In this document: positions 13,141 to 24,984 of the stretch, in pieces
How positions within the stretch are numbered: position 1 is the first letter of the stretch
Layout of the letters: the number at the start of each line of letters is the position of its first letter
Origin: Epiperipatus broadwayi
Taxonomy: Eukaryota > Onychophora > Udeonychophora > Euonychophora > Peripatidae
Assembly (NCBI GenBank): GCA_028023455.1
Contig: JAQFVV010012546.1
Coordinates: forward strand, 1,259,501 to 1,323,500
DNA: 64,000 bases
Reading direction: 5' to 3'
Position numbers and translations under genes: made by a program
The notes under the pieces: model-generated
Database searches by the model: none
Seen by the model: only the letters and a program-made list of their open reading frames with translations
Told to the model about the DNA's origin: nothing

Positions 13141-14751
13141 ATATTTTTAAAAATTAAAAGAACATTAACATTTTCATATTTTATATTTAATAAAATATAT
13201 TTTTTCCATTAAAATGATTGAACACGACTAATTTAATCAGTTATCACAATGTTTAAAAAAAGTTATTTTAACATTAAAGTTTTTGTATATCAAAATCATT
13301 ATGTATATATACATTGTAAAGGTAAAAAATGAATTATATACTAGTATATGCACAATTGAAGCAGTCGATCTGACATGCAGATTGAGCTTCACTGCCCACT
13401 CAGAATCTTCCACCACCAAATCATATTCAAAGTCCATCCTTACACACACACATGTATATATATATTTGTTAATACATTTTTTCACTTAAATATTAAAATA
13501 ACCACTGATGTAGATATATATCTTAATGTAATTATCTTTACTAAATAAATATTTGATCTTATTTTTATTCCTATACGTGTTTAATGAATTTGTATATATT
13601 TTGGTGAGGGGAGATTATTTGTAAAAAAATGTATAAAAGCAAAATATATTATATTAATGTCTATTTTAAAATTATATTTATAATTTACTTTTTTTAGTAA
13701 TGGAGGTCAGAAAAAAGGCTGATGCAATCCTGTAGAATATTCTTAAATGTAATTAAGACAATTTATCAGAAACCCATTAGTCAATCTAAAACATATGATA
13801 ATTTTATAGAATAATATAAGACCCATTAATGGACATTTTATCCATAGAAAATTTGTTTTAAAATCTTAGATCATATTTTAAAACAATCATTAGAGAAATT
13901 CTAACAGGATTGCATTGTCTTTAAAACTTACATGAACTAAAAGGTGCATCCGGTCAGCAAATTCCAGGTCCAGTAAGTGCATAAAGTGCCTCAGGCATAG
14001 CAACTAAATTGCATTCCAAAATAAACTGAAAATAGTATAAATACTGCTAGATTTGAATTCCAAAAAAGAGACTTGTAATTATAAAGCAGCAATAGTAAAT
14101 ATAATCCATGATCATCATTACAGCAATTTAATGTGTCATGAGTAGTGAAAATTTTTACTTTTTTCACCGGTCAACATGCTCTTTCCTGCAATCATCGCTC
14201 AGGATCCTGCTATCAATGAACTTTAATGTACTTAAAAACTGAATAATGAAAATGCTACCTGACTGACCGACTGAATGTAACTAGATCTAGTTTACCAATT
14301 CCAATGGACTCTGAAATCACCTAGAATCGTTACTAATTATCAAGGTAAAGAACTCTAGACACTGCCTAATATTCAAATTCTTAAGTTCAGCCTTCCATAA
14401 CTATTTCTCATACCCTGTCTGTAATTTAACATATTATTCTATCAGCTGGTTCTTTGACCAGAAATTAAATATTTCATTTAAATAATTTGTAATTTACTTA
14501 CCTGACATTAGCATGTATGTAACTCTTTATAACCATTAATTTTTATCTTATCATTGAGCCTCTATTAAATAAATATAATTTTTTTTTCACTTTCATGCAG
14601 CAATAATATTTTATGACTCTTATTAAGTTTTATATATTTAAATGATATACCAATCCTCACATTCGCAGTATGTTCATTTTTCTTTTTCTTTTTCTTTCCC
14701 CCACCTCTACTTTATGGGGTGACTAAATTAACTTTAATTAAAACAAACCTT
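13141..14751. other. AT-rich sequence, no feature supported
   Basis: Overlapping short frames at 13237-13489 on both strands have no recognisable motif. 14170-14460 is slightly less AT-rich but unassigned. Confidence 0.35.
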
Positions 14752-14862
14752 GTTATTTTTTTTTTTCATGTGTCATAGCATCGGCTGGGAAGTGAACCCA
14801 CTAACCCAGGACAGATGCTTGTAAGGCAGCTGTGCTGACCACTCAGCCACAAACATTTGATG
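14752..14862 (-). mobile_element. tRNA-derived SINE, subfamily A
   Basis: The minus strand reads tRNA-like gtggctgagtggtcagcac, anticodon loop CTTACAA, gggttagtgggttcacttcc, cagccgatgctatgacacatg, then an A tail (T run at 14755-14766). It matches the 3993 and 22774 copies throughout. The TSD is not clear. Confidence 0.85.
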
Positions 14863-15309
14863 ATTTTACCTTAGTGAATGCTTGTGAATTCAGGGGAAAC
14901 AAATTAATTACCTCATAAGGTCATTGTAGAAAAACAGTAGAAATCTGTTTTTCTAAGAAATGTTTTTTTTTATTTTATTTAAATAATAAGCGCTAATTTT
15001 AAAAACTCAAATTTGTTATATGGAATAAAATCTGTTTTATTCTGAAATTAATAACCACTACCTCACTCGTATATATCTAATTATGTTTATTATAATATAA
15101 AACACTTATAACCAAATTCTCATATTCATTAACGTTTGTGGGAAGTTTCATACATAAATTAATGTAACAGGGGAAGTTGGATTTCTATATCAATATTTTG
15201 TCATTTTATTAATAAATTTAAGCTCTCCCATACTGTTTAGTATTTAAATCATACAATTACATGGGATATTCTATAATGTATAGGTAGTAATTAATTAAGT
15301 ATTCTTTTC

Positions 15310-15690
15310 AAGTTTTATATGTGTTGACCCAAGCATTGCATGCATACAGGCTCCCTCATATATATTTGTACTTCACTTTACCCCAGCGTATCAGAAAGCT
15401 GAACCACTTCTCATATCTCCAAGTCCAAGAGCCAGGCTCTTAAACCCCTGGGGACTTATAAAGTGTCACTTGAGCCAACTGCATAACAGCACTCTGAGAA
15501 AAGCCCAGCCTATTGCAACTCACAGCAGACTGTTCTTCGTTAATTAGCCAATTCTGCCAAAGTCTGCAGACATAAATCAGTCTTTTCTGCAATGAATTTT
15601 TGGAAGCACCTTTCTAGGATCTGTGACTGGATCACATAAGTATGCCACCATACATGTACCACCCGTTTTGTTCTAGTTCCAGATAAAACC
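15310..15690 (-). other. G+C-richer island, possible decayed repeat or coding remnant
   Basis: Markedly less AT-rich than its surroundings. On the minus strand, 15680 to about 15548 is open for some 44 codons (RTKRVVHVWWHTYVIQSQ..., ...DLCLQTLAELAN, stop). A second short open stretch follows in another frame. No domain was recognised. It may be the end of an old retroelement, but I cannot assign a family. Confidence 0.3.
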
Positions 15691-16479
15691 TATGAATATC
15701 CATAAGCCATAATGTTATGATTCTACTAAGCAGATTTCTTTATTATATTTATAAATATTTTATATGCACATTTTTTGAGATGCAATTATATATATATATA
15801 TATATATATGTTATCGAACTATCCCACACACAGTTCTCACTCAGTATAAACTGAGAGTAGTTTACTTATTATTGTAAAGTGTATTTTTGTACTAAAATTA
15901 ATCATTCTAAATATTCGGTCAAGTGCTATATTTTGTTCTTTCTGGGGATGGATTGGTATCTCACAAAGATATTTACTCTCAAAGTGCTAAATCAACTGTG
16001 TTCGTCAGTGTATTTATTAATTATTGGCATGTGAACTAGTCGCAATGAAATAAAGTAATAAATGGAATTTGTTATTTTCCAAATTATAAAACAAATTTCA
16101 TATGATATACCTGTTGTTACCGTATAAATATAAATCATATGTGTATTTAAAGAGGCCAATGATGATTAATGAAATAATACAAACCAAGTATTTAAGCATA
16201 TTTTATTTAAAGTAATAAATCTTATATATATCATAACTTACAGAATCATTGTTTCTTTTATTTAAAATATTAATATTTTAGTTATTGAATTATGCTTCCT
16301 CTGACTAGATGATGTCCCACTTATCCTATATATGTATATAATTAATGTGAAAGGTCACGACATTTAAATGGGTCAAATTAATATTTATGCTAAAAGGGTT
16401 CCAGTATATGATTTCAAATTAGTGTCTTCGCTTTGTGATGCCGGTGAAGAGAGATAAATTAGATTGGTATCATCGGGAT

Positions 16480-16680
16480 TGTTGCTCATAAGTTGGATCT
16501 GGAAAATAGAAAAATAAGGCAGAGTTCATGAGTGTTCCTGATCATGATTGGACTTTAGGTACTTTTGCCTAGATGCTAGATCTTGTTATGTGAACAGACA
16601 AAACCAACCGGTACACAATATATATATATATATATAAGATCTACACAATATATATATATATATATAAGATCTTCAATGTT
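16480..16680 (+). repeat. Low-similarity dispersed repeat plus duplicated (AT)n unit
   Basis: 16551-16618 (GGACTTTAGGTACTTTTGCC ... AACCGGTACACAAT) resembles 25937-26005 (GGATTCGAGGTACTTTTACC ... GACCGGTACACTAT). It is followed by two copies of a roughly 30-bp unit, CTACACA plus (AT)n plus AAGAT. Confidence 0.4.
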
Positions 16681-16807
16681 CACTAAGCCTAGATATATAG
16701 TTATAAATGTAAGAATATTCACTAAATATATCTGTGAATCTTATAAATCATGGTTTAAATCTATATCACTAAATTCTGCTACAGGAATGTTGATGGTGAT
16801 TTTATAA

Positions 16808-18514
16808 TCACAATCATTCTAAAGTAATTTATTTGTTTTTGGTTTCTAGTGAAAGAAACTTCTGCACCAAACCTTCTCAAAAGAGAATGTTTACTTAGAA
16901 TTATGTAAGATAATAATCATCATCATTTACAAATCATTACTATAACACCCCAGAATATCTCTTAATTATTTGGATGTTCTTAGAGTTGTGAATGTTTTTT
17001 ATGAATTAGCATACAGTTGTGTGTTGAAGTTATAATACTTAATTTTATGAAAAACAAATAAACTGGATTAATAAATTAATATAGCCATTTATTAATAAAA
17101 CAAAACATATGTAATTTGCTTGTAGCTTTATAATAATAATTCCAAATGTAGATTTCTAAATCGAGCCCATAATAATTAATATAAATTCATATATTTTAAT
17201 TCCCTTTCATTCAGTACTTTCACATATAAATATAGGATCAGGCACACAATACTTAATCTATTTTCTATAAACCTGTCATATATTTATAGTTTCTTCCCAT
17301 TTAGTAATTTCACATAGAAATGTAAAATCAATCATATAATCATTTACATATATATATGTTGATACGAAGATTTTCACTGGTTGCATATATAAAAGATGTA
17401 TTTTGTGGGTTCATCTGCAATATATATATATATATAGGAAGTAAAATATAATGTCTCATTTAATATATTTCAGTTTGAGTTTATGTTTGTAATTCAAATG
17501 TAAATCTACAGGATAACATATCGCCATAATTTGTTTCTTTCAATCTTTGTAAGTTTAAAGTCTCTCTTCAATATTATAGAATAAATAGCTTAATATCTTA
17601 CTGGTCAATAAACAAATATGTAATGTCCTACATCCTAGATTTCTGACATCAGTTTTATTCTCTATAATTACCATTGGCCATCTTCATACATTTTTTAAAG
17701 CATATATTTCTTTTCTTTTCATATTCTATACATAAATTAGCTTTATATTAATATAATACACATAAAATACATATAAATCTTCAGAAATTCAGCTGAATTA
17801 TTTACATTATGTTCTTTCCTGGATGATCATAAAATGTAGCAATATAATTGTATACATTGTGTTATTATTTGCTGAATTGGACTGCACACTTAAGGTCTTT
17901 TGACTGAAGTGATAATTGTTTTGACTAACCTTTCATGGCAAAAGATTCATCACTATAATAAAACATACTTATAGCTTCTAATATAAGCATTGAAATTTCA
18001 ATTAGCACAGCAAGGCAAACTCTTCTCCACATGGGTCACTTTAATAGCTTTAATATATATCTTGCAGTTTGGAATTCATAAATTCACACTAGAATAAAGT
18101 TGACCTCTAAATAAATAATTGCTTTCACTCTGGTCATTAGCTATCACCTGTTCATAATGTAGAATATTCTACTATTTCAGATCCTAGAGAAAAATATTCC
18201 ATTGTATTCTTCAACAAAAGAAAGAAATAGCTGTTTTCTTTTCTTTATCCAATAAGAATTACAAGAGATAAATTCTTTGCTGGCTTTCATTTTTTATTTA
18301 TAATTAAAAAATATTGCTAATTCATAATTCTTTTTCTTGGATTTGAACTCATCATTTTGTTTTCTATAGGAATCAATAAAATTTTATTTATAACATGATT
18401 GAAAATAGGTAACACTCAAATGATCTTAAAATGCCTTTAATTTATGAACTGCATATTTTCTTTTTTTACCATATGCATGCATAGGTACACCCATGTTATT
18501 CTTCAAATATGATA
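16808..18514. other. AT-rich sequence, no feature supported
   Basis: Short AT runs (for example around 17422). No protein or RNA gene recognised. Confidence 0.4.
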
Positions 18515-19343
18515 ATGTAGCACAGGAGTCGGCAACACCAGCTTTGTGGGCCACATCTAGCCTGTGAGAGATTTTTGTCTGACCATCCAGCAAAACAACT
18601 GGACGCCAATTATCTAGAGATTAGATAACTAATAGCCAATGATTAGATAAAAGTGTACTGGCAAATGTTAAATAAAAATTTATTCACAATTATTAAATCT
18701 CATCACATTACTGTATCTGCAGATACATTTGTTTTCACTGTTTTTTTTTTATTTATCTATACTGATTTCTTTTTTCCACTTTCCTTTTCAGAAGTCTTTT
18801 TTTTCCTCAGAAAAAACAAACCCATAGATACTAAGAAAGAAAAGGTAGTCTTTAAGTGTTGAAATTTTAATGAAAGTAGGAGACTTAGCTACTTTTTAAT
18901 TGAACACTGGAAAATGTATTTGTTGATTTATCAAAATACCATTGCCATGAAGAAAGTTTCAAATATTAAATGGCACTATAAAACTTGGTGTAGTTGAATG
19001 ACTGAGAAATAATTTAACATACCAATCCTTTTTTACATTGACCAAAACACTCATGCTGCCTATGATGTGTCAAATCTAATTTCTGAAAAGATGAAACTTT
19101 TTACTAATAGAGAATTCTTTAAACAATGTATGTTGAAAGTAGTGGATGTTGTTTGTCCAGAAAAAAAAAGGAATTATTTTTTGCAATAAGCTTATTGACA
19201 AGAGCTGTAACAAGACAGATTGAAGAACTGGCAGGAAATGTCAGGAGTAACTTAAAAGACATTTTAACAAATCTGGAGTATTATTCCATTGCTATTGATA
19301 AAAGCACAGATATAATGGATACTTGCCAATTTGCAATATTTTT

Positions 19344-19450
19344 TTTTTCCATATGTCATAGCATCGGCCGGGACGTGAACCCACAACCGTCTGCAACCAA
19401 CTACTTGCTTGCAAGGTGGATGCGATGACCTCTTGGCTAACAACACTTGA
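19344..19450 (-). mobile_element. tRNA-derived SINE, subfamily B, nested in hAT
   Basis: The minus strand has gttgttagccaagaggtcatcgc (A-box region), TTGCAAGCAAGTAGTTGG, a longer variable region, B-box GTGGGTTCACGTCCCGGCC, GATGCTATGACATATGG and an A tail (T run at left). The 17-bp TSD is CAATTTGCAATATTTTT (19327-19343) against CAACTTGCAATATTTTT (19451-19467), one mismatch. It interrupts the hAT transposase frame exactly at ...DTCQ/QLAIF. Confidence 0.92.
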
Positions 19451-19942
19451 CAACTTGCAATATTTTTAACACCAACATTGGATATTGTAGAAGAATTTTT
19501 ACAATTGATTTCTATAAAGGACACTAGGACTGGAGATATTTTAGGAGGCATTATAAAAATCTACTTCTGAAATAAATCTTGGTTTATTAAAGTTTATTGT
19601 AGTAACCACTGATGGAGCACTAGCAATGGGTGAAGAGAAAAAGGGGATTGTTTAATTGCTTTAAGTCCATATTGGTATTTATCAGGAATCTAATCAAACT
19701 TCATTGCATTATTCATCAGGATGCATTATGTGCAAAATCATTGAATTTTAAGGATATCATGGCAGTGGTCATAAAACAGTGAATTTTATACTTTCAAGAG
19801 AACTAAATTACCAAGTTTCAAGAATTTATAAAAAAAAAATTGAAGTAGAGTATGGTGATCTTACATATTTTTCAAATATTCGATGGCTTAGCTGAGGAAA
19901 ATTGCTAGAATGAGTATATGCATTGAGAGAAGATATTGTTAT

Positions 19943-20376
19943 TAACACAGGAAAAACTCTCCATACTGTAGTGCTACTCAGTGCCAACCAGAGTAATCAA
20001 TGGATGCCAGAAGACTTGTGCATAAAATCCCTATATAAGCTATTGAGCTTAGATTGAAAATATTTTTGTGATTTTCAATTTTATTCTCATAGTTTTGTAG
20101 TTAAGTAGAGATAAAAGGTGGATGCTGAAGGGTTGCATTAGACCCTAATATCTAGGTGCAGTGCTCACATATTCAAAGCTCTTCACTGATGAAGGCCACA
20201 AGCCAGAAACTAGTCTGGGGATGTTGGATGAGTAGGCACTGGATAGGGATTTTATACACAAGCCATCTGGCATCCATTGATTACTCTGGTTGGCACTGAA
20301 TGGCACTACTATATGGAGAGTTTTGCCTGTGTTAATAACAGTTATGTGTTAGCATAAGAAATGGAGTTCATGTGGT
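19943..20376 (-). mobile_element. Foldback element with hammerhead-like core, 14-bp TSD, nested in hAT
   Basis: The inverted arms at about 19943-20035 and 20263-20340 share ACACAGGMAAAACTCTCC, CAGTGCCAACCAGAGTAATC and ATAAAATCCCTAT. The core (20036-20262) contains a hammerhead-like motif. The right leader (20341-20376), on the minus strand, reads ACCACATGAACTCC then TCTTATGCTAACACATAAC, alignable to the leader of 11071-11412. TSD: GAAGATATTGTTAT (19929-19942) and GAAGATATTATTAT (20377-20390), 13 of 14. Both copies encode the same hAT residues (EDI), confirming insertion into the transposase gene. Part of the core recurs at 30370-30640. Confidence 0.8.
20179..20227 (+). ncRNA. Hammerhead ribozyme-like motif in foldback core
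   Basis: Reads GCTCTTCA, core CTGATGA, AGGC-CACAA-GCCA (stem II), GAAAC, TA, GTC, then TGGGGA. Stem I pairs six positions (TCTTCA with TGGGGA, two G-U wobbles). Stem III is AC/GT closed by TA, and the cleavage site would follow GTC. An A-A mismatch at the base of stem II suggests a decayed copy. The core order and the stem I complementarity are seen; activity is untested. Confidence 0.5.
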
Positions 20377-20417
20377 GAAGATATTATTATGTTTTAGAGA
20401 GCTAAGACCAAGATAAA

Positions 20418-20831
20418 TTTTGCTTTCAGATTCATAGTGGATTGTCAAGTTAGCATTTATGGTAGACATTATGACTCCCATGAACATTTTGAATTTTGAG
20501 TTTCAAAAAAGGAACAATCTTATATTTGAAATGTTTGGTCAAATTACTGCTTTTGAAAGAAAACTTTGGCTGTGTGAATCACAACTTCAGAGAGGCAACT
20601 ACTTTCATTTTCAAAATATCCAATTTTTGCTTTCAGATTCATAGTGGATTGTCAAGTTAGCATTTATGGTAGACATCATGACTCCCATGAACATTTTGAA
20701 TCTTGATCTTCAAGGAAGGAACAATCTTGTATTTTAAATGTTTGGTCAAATTAGTGCTTTTGAAAAAAAAACTTTGGCTGTGGGAATTGCAACTTCAGAG
20801 AGGCAACTACTCCCATTTTCAAAATATCCAA
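20418..20831 (+). repeat. 207-bp tandem duplication inside hAT transposase
   Basis: Two units, 20418-20624 and 20625-20831, both starting TTTTGCTTTCAGATTCATAG and both coding the TPMNIL segment and the ACTTTGGCTGTG stretch. They differ at several substitutions, so the duplication is old relative to the array. A tandem repeat in a conserved transposase region shows it was not under selection. Confidence 0.92.
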
Positions 20832-21587
20832 AATCTCAAAAAAGATATAATACCAATCATTTTTGTGAGCTCTATTCAGCATTTGAGAAGCGTGTTTTCC
20901 TCCTATTTTGTGGACTTACAGCAATATACAAATCAATTTATATTATTTGGTTCTTCTTATGAAGTTAATGTGGAACAAGTGGTAGAAAAATATCAGTTGG
21001 AATTAATCTACTTAAAATGTGATGAATTTTTGAAATCAAAATTTCACTTCAAGTTCACTGCTAACTTCTGCAAGAAATATCCATTGTCAAGTGGATGATA
21101 TAAAAACGTCTTGAATACTGCTAAAAGTGATGGTATCATTATTTGAAAGTACATATGCTTGTGAACAGCTTTTTTTTATAAAATAAAATATTCTAAGTCA
21201 TTTAAGAACAAGACAGCATCATGATAACCCGAATAATGTTTTGCTTTTGGCATCAATAAACATTTGGAGAAGTTAGAAAACAATAAGCAGAAATGGGTGT
21301 CACATTAATTAATTTGCCAATTTTAATTATATTTTGTTTATAGTAAGACATTTGCAATTTTTGTTGTGTTTGCAATAATTAGTTGTTTACTGCTATTCCT
21401 ATAGTAAAACAAGAAACCCTGTTTAAATAAAATTATATTGATTTTTTTAAATTTTCTTTAAATATCCAGAGTAAGACAGCTTTCTGGACAGAGCAGTTTT
21501 AAGGTCAAGACGATTTATTTGTAGAATGTTTAATATCATGGCCATATTTCAAGACACTGCGTATCAGTCTGGCCCTCTTTCTCCAAA

Positions 21588-21719
21588 AGATTGCTGACGC
21601 CTGATGTAGAAGATACATTCCTGCTACATATGTTATATATATTCAAAAAACTAAGATTGCTGACGCCTGATGTAGAAGATACATTCCTGCTATATATGTT
21701 ATATATATTCAAAAAGTAG
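21588..21719 (+). repeat. 66-bp tandem duplication of the hAT right end plus flank
   Basis: Units at 21588-21653 and 21654-21719 each begin AGATTGCTGACGCCTG (the right terminal repeat), continue ATGTAGAAGATACATTCCTG and end ATATTCAAAAA. They are nearly identical, so this event postdates the hAT insertion. Confidence 0.93.
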
Positions 21720-22773
21720 TTTTAAATAGTATTTAATATATTTGAGCAAAATACTATTGTGTAGTTTAAGAATAATATGGACCTAAAATTATTCCTGAAA
21801 GGAAAACAATAGAGGTTGTGATTCTTAATAATACGCACATACTTTATAAAGAAGACATTATAGACAATTCATAGCTTGAAAATTATAAGCATATGTAATA
21901 ATATATACATATTTGAACATTAACACTGTGAGTCTTCACACATTATTTATAATAAAGAGAGGACAAAAGATCATGAGTTCTAATAATTTATATATTTCAT
22001 ACCACGAGTTTATATTAAATGCATAAAAAAAAAAAAACACTTTTGCATTGTGAAACCTATTTAATATTGAAATTGCACCAAATGTAAACATAAACTAATT
22101 AACAAATTGATAAAAAGAAAAGTGAATCAATATATTTAATTTTAATGAAGCTTACTAAATATATATATATAATATACACATTTTTGTGTAGGCAAAAAAA
22201 CCTCAAAAATTATAAATTAGTTGTAAAAAACATTTAAAAAAATAAAAAAAAAAGATTTATTTTCATTTAAGAATGAAAATGAAAATATTCTTTTGAATAC
22301 ATTTAGGAAAATACTATATTATTTATTTTTTAATTTTCAAACTGCCTGAAGGTAAATGTAAATTCTACCTTGGCAAAAATGAGTTTTCATTACGAATTCC
22401 AAATTTTTATCAATTTTTTTTGATATATATAATACTAAAATACGAAATATAGAATGTGTACTTAAATATTAATTTCATAAACCAAAAACTTTCAATGTGA
22501 TAGCATCTTAATTACGGTGACCAAGACCCCCATTTTACTGGTATTTTTAAAAACCATATTTACTTATTTCAATGCCATTGACTTTCAAAAAGCATGAATA
22601 TAACTTAAATCTATTGAATCAAGGAATCTGTAGATCAGATCCACGCTTCACGTTCTTTCTATGTTCTAACCTAGGATCAAACGTGATCCACGCTTTTAAA
22701 CGATTATAATAAAATTTTCCGTCTACCCTTTTGTAAATAACGAATTTCCAGATGAAATAATAAGTCAGTAAAA
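21720..22773. other. AT-rich sequence, no feature supported
   Basis: No recognisable gene or repeat. 22620-22700 is slightly less AT-rich. Confidence 0.4.
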
Positions 22774-22870
22774 TTGGTGGTCGAGAGGTCAGCGCGACTG
22801 CCTTACAAGCAGTTGCCCGGGTTGCGGGTTCGCGTCCCGGCCGATGCTATGACACCTGAGAAAAACAAAA
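22774..22870 (+). mobile_element. tRNA-derived SINE, subfamily A, best-preserved copy
   Basis: TTGGTGGTCGAGAGGTCAGC (A box), anticodon arm GACTGC-CTTACAA-GCAGTT, GCCCGGGTTGCGGGTTCGCG with B box GGTTCGCGTCC, then CGGCCGATGCTATGACACCTG and an A-rich tail. The acceptor ends (gcattgg/ccgatgc in this subfamily) still pair. There is no tRNA-unrelated body: the tail begins a few bases after the acceptor stem. The locally high G+C suggests this copy is young. Confidence 0.88.
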
Positions 22871-24667
22871 ACTTCGGTTATAAATTTTAGGTGTACGAAT
22901 ATATATATATGCGGATTTATATATATAATTATAGACGGAAACTTTTATAATAATCAATAAATAAATTTTAAAATTATATATATTTTTATCTTTCATTTTA
23001 TTTGTGTCAGAGTATTTTATACTGGAGATTCACTTTTGCGATAGACCGTAGTCACATTCTTTAGTATAAAACAAACAAAAAAAAAATCCAAGCAGAATTT
23101 GTAATTAAATTAAAAGTTTAATCATAGAAAATATATTTTATATATAAATAACTTTATTCAAATACATATGTAAGAATGATACAATTGTAAATAAAATAAA
23201 AGTTATCCATGTTGCTCGGGCGACTGATGGTCTGATGTGTTACTGGTGCTGTTTAATTTAGCTCAATCAGGCTCCATATGTTGTCAAATAAAAATCTGGA
23301 CGAGATGATACTGTCCTTATGGCGAAATTCCTTCAACTTAGAAATGAATATGTCTTCAGGCTTGGGATGAGGAATGGTGAACTTGTTTCAACATCTGGCC
23401 ATTCAGGTGGCATAAGTGATGAATGTCGAAAGTCTTGAGATAACATAATCCCTAGACAGGAAGCAGCTCTTGATATCTAATATTTTATTCAGGTAAATGT
23501 GGCAGTTGTGAGAAATGAATGTCGTCAAGATTAAAATAAATTTGAAACAATAAAAACATTGGGTTTATTGTGAAAGTGGATCTTATGAAAACAATACTTA
23601 AATATTTTATATTACTGATTATAATCGCCAGAGTCAAATATATCCATTTTGCCTTGGGTGAGTGTAAAAGGGAAATTTTCTAGAAGTATATTGGGAAACA
23701 TACAAATAGGCCAGGAAAACAATAGAGGTGGCCATTATAATTTTCTATTTGAGAAAGCAGTCAGGTAAATGCATGTCAGTTTTTCTTTAAAAATAAGTGT
23801 GGCAATATGATTGTGGGATAAGTGGAACCTGACCTGCTTGGTCTCTGCTGTCCCAGGATGTGATCATAGAAAAAATATGAAGCCAGCAAAAATTTTGTTA
23901 AAATGTTTTATTTTTGGACTGCCGAACTGTGGAACTCTTGGAACAGAATTCAATACCTAGCTATTCCTATATCAAAATAAAAAAAAGCCAATCTCAAGTT
24001 ATTGTTCCATTGTGGGACCTAAATTTCAAGTTTGGACTGTTAATAAATTAGGTAATATCTTTAAACTGTTTCACATTCCTAACCTCCTAATTTATTTTTC
24101 CATATCCAGTTGACTTTATAATTAATTGCTATATAAAGAAAATGTTTCCTAAATGTAATTCTCCCTAAATATGTCTAAAATGTTGTGTGAACTAAACTTT
24201 ATAATCTTGACTTCCTGTAATTAACTTTAATGACTCTGCTATATATTTTATCTGTCTTAAATTATACCTCTCTTAATGTCAAAACTTTTCTTATAACGTG
24301 ATATATAAATGATCTTATCACTTACCTACAGATATATTGTCTAGATTTGTTAATATTTGATTTCAAATTCTATTTATGTGCCAATTTGTTCCATCTCGAC
24401 AAATTCACATCTGCCTTGTCCCTTTTTTGTATTATGACTTAAAATGATTTTTTACCTATTTTCCAACCAATGATTGTCGGTAAATAAATACGTGTTTGCT
24501 CTAAATGATTATGTAATTAGAGTACATTTTTGTCAAGATGAAATGATTTTGTTTTATTTTATATATTTTTTATGATTCTAAAAATGTAGTCATGCACAGA
24601 CGGTTTTGTTTTGGGGTGATGCTAGATCAAATGTGTAACTGTTAATGATATTCTATTTTAAAAGAAC
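22871..24667. other. Mixed sequence, parts less AT-rich, unassigned
   Basis: 23200-23480 and 23640-23880 are less AT-extreme and could be decayed internal sequence of the LTR-like remnant at 24668-24984. I found no open frame or protein motif to support that. Confidence 0.3.
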
Positions 24668-24984
24668 AAAAAGGGGGTGGAAGATTATTTTATACTAAGT
24701 CATAAGAGAGAATTTATTCATATTAAACCTAAAATGTTGTTGAGATTTTGTTTTGAAGAGAGTGACGCATCACATCAGAAAGAAAGGATGATATTCGAAT
24801 AATATTTGAGGTCTATTTGTTGTGATCTGATCTTTGTCAATTCGCTACTGTATAAATACAACCTTATGTGGCTCAGCATAAATTAAATTAAAGTAATTTT
24901 AAAAAGTGATGTTTTCCGGTATTTGTTTTTGCATCTCCAGCATTCTTCTTGATTGACTGTTTTGTTCTTTTGACCTCTGCTACA
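24668..24984 (+). mobile_element. Possible LTR retrotransposon 3' end (polypurine tract plus LTR)
   Basis: A purine tract AAAAAGGGGG (24668-24677) is followed by a candidate LTR (24678-24984, about 307 bp) starting TGGAAG and ending CTACA. Inside are a TATA-like TATAAATA at 24851 and AATTAAATTAAAG soon after. These are the expected order for a 3' LTR. No second LTR, primer-binding site or coding region was found, and no TSD is visible, so this stays tentative. Confidence 0.35.

Larger units (their letters stand above)
18830..21290 (+). pseudogene. hAT transposase pseudogene, GTF2IRD2/ZBED type
   Basis: N-terminal BED zinc finger remnant around 18860-19000 (ends SNIKWHYKTW; the cysteines are lost). 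Then VSNLISEKMKLF, REFFKQCMLKVVDVVCPEKK, and LLTRAVTRQIEELAGNVRSN followed by YYSIAIDKSTDIMDTCQ, the catalytic-region Asp segment of hAT transposases. After a SINE insertion the frame resumes QLAIFLTPTLDIVEEFLQ. The later part includes FMVDIMTPMNILNFEFQ and FGQITAFERKLWL, duplicated in tandem. The C-terminal dimerisation segment near 20900-21180 has FILFGSSYEVNVEQVVEKYQ, ELIYLKCDEFLK and STYACEQLF in shifted frames. Several stops and frameshifts exist. This lineage gave rise to domesticated vertebrate genes such as GTF2IRD2, but this copy is dead. Confidence 0.88.
18523..21603 (+). mobile_element. hAT transposon (GTF2IRD2/ZBED-like), inactive, 8-bp TSD
   Basis: Terminal inverted repeats: CAGGAGTCGGCAA at 18523 and its near complement TTGCTGACGCCTG ending at 21603, typical of hAT ends (CAGGGGTCGGCAA type). 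Flanking 8-mers are ATGTAGCA (18515-18522) and ATGTAGAA (21604-21611), matching at 7 of 8, as expected for a hAT TSD. The interior holds a plus-strand transposase pseudogene, a nested SINE, a nested foldback and a 207-bp tandem duplication. The right terminus was later tandemly duplicated together with its flank (21588-21719). Confidence 0.9.

Noticed and set aside
19264-19551. 95-codon minus-strand frame
   Set aside because: Opposite strand of the hAT transposase plus nested SINE; no own motif.
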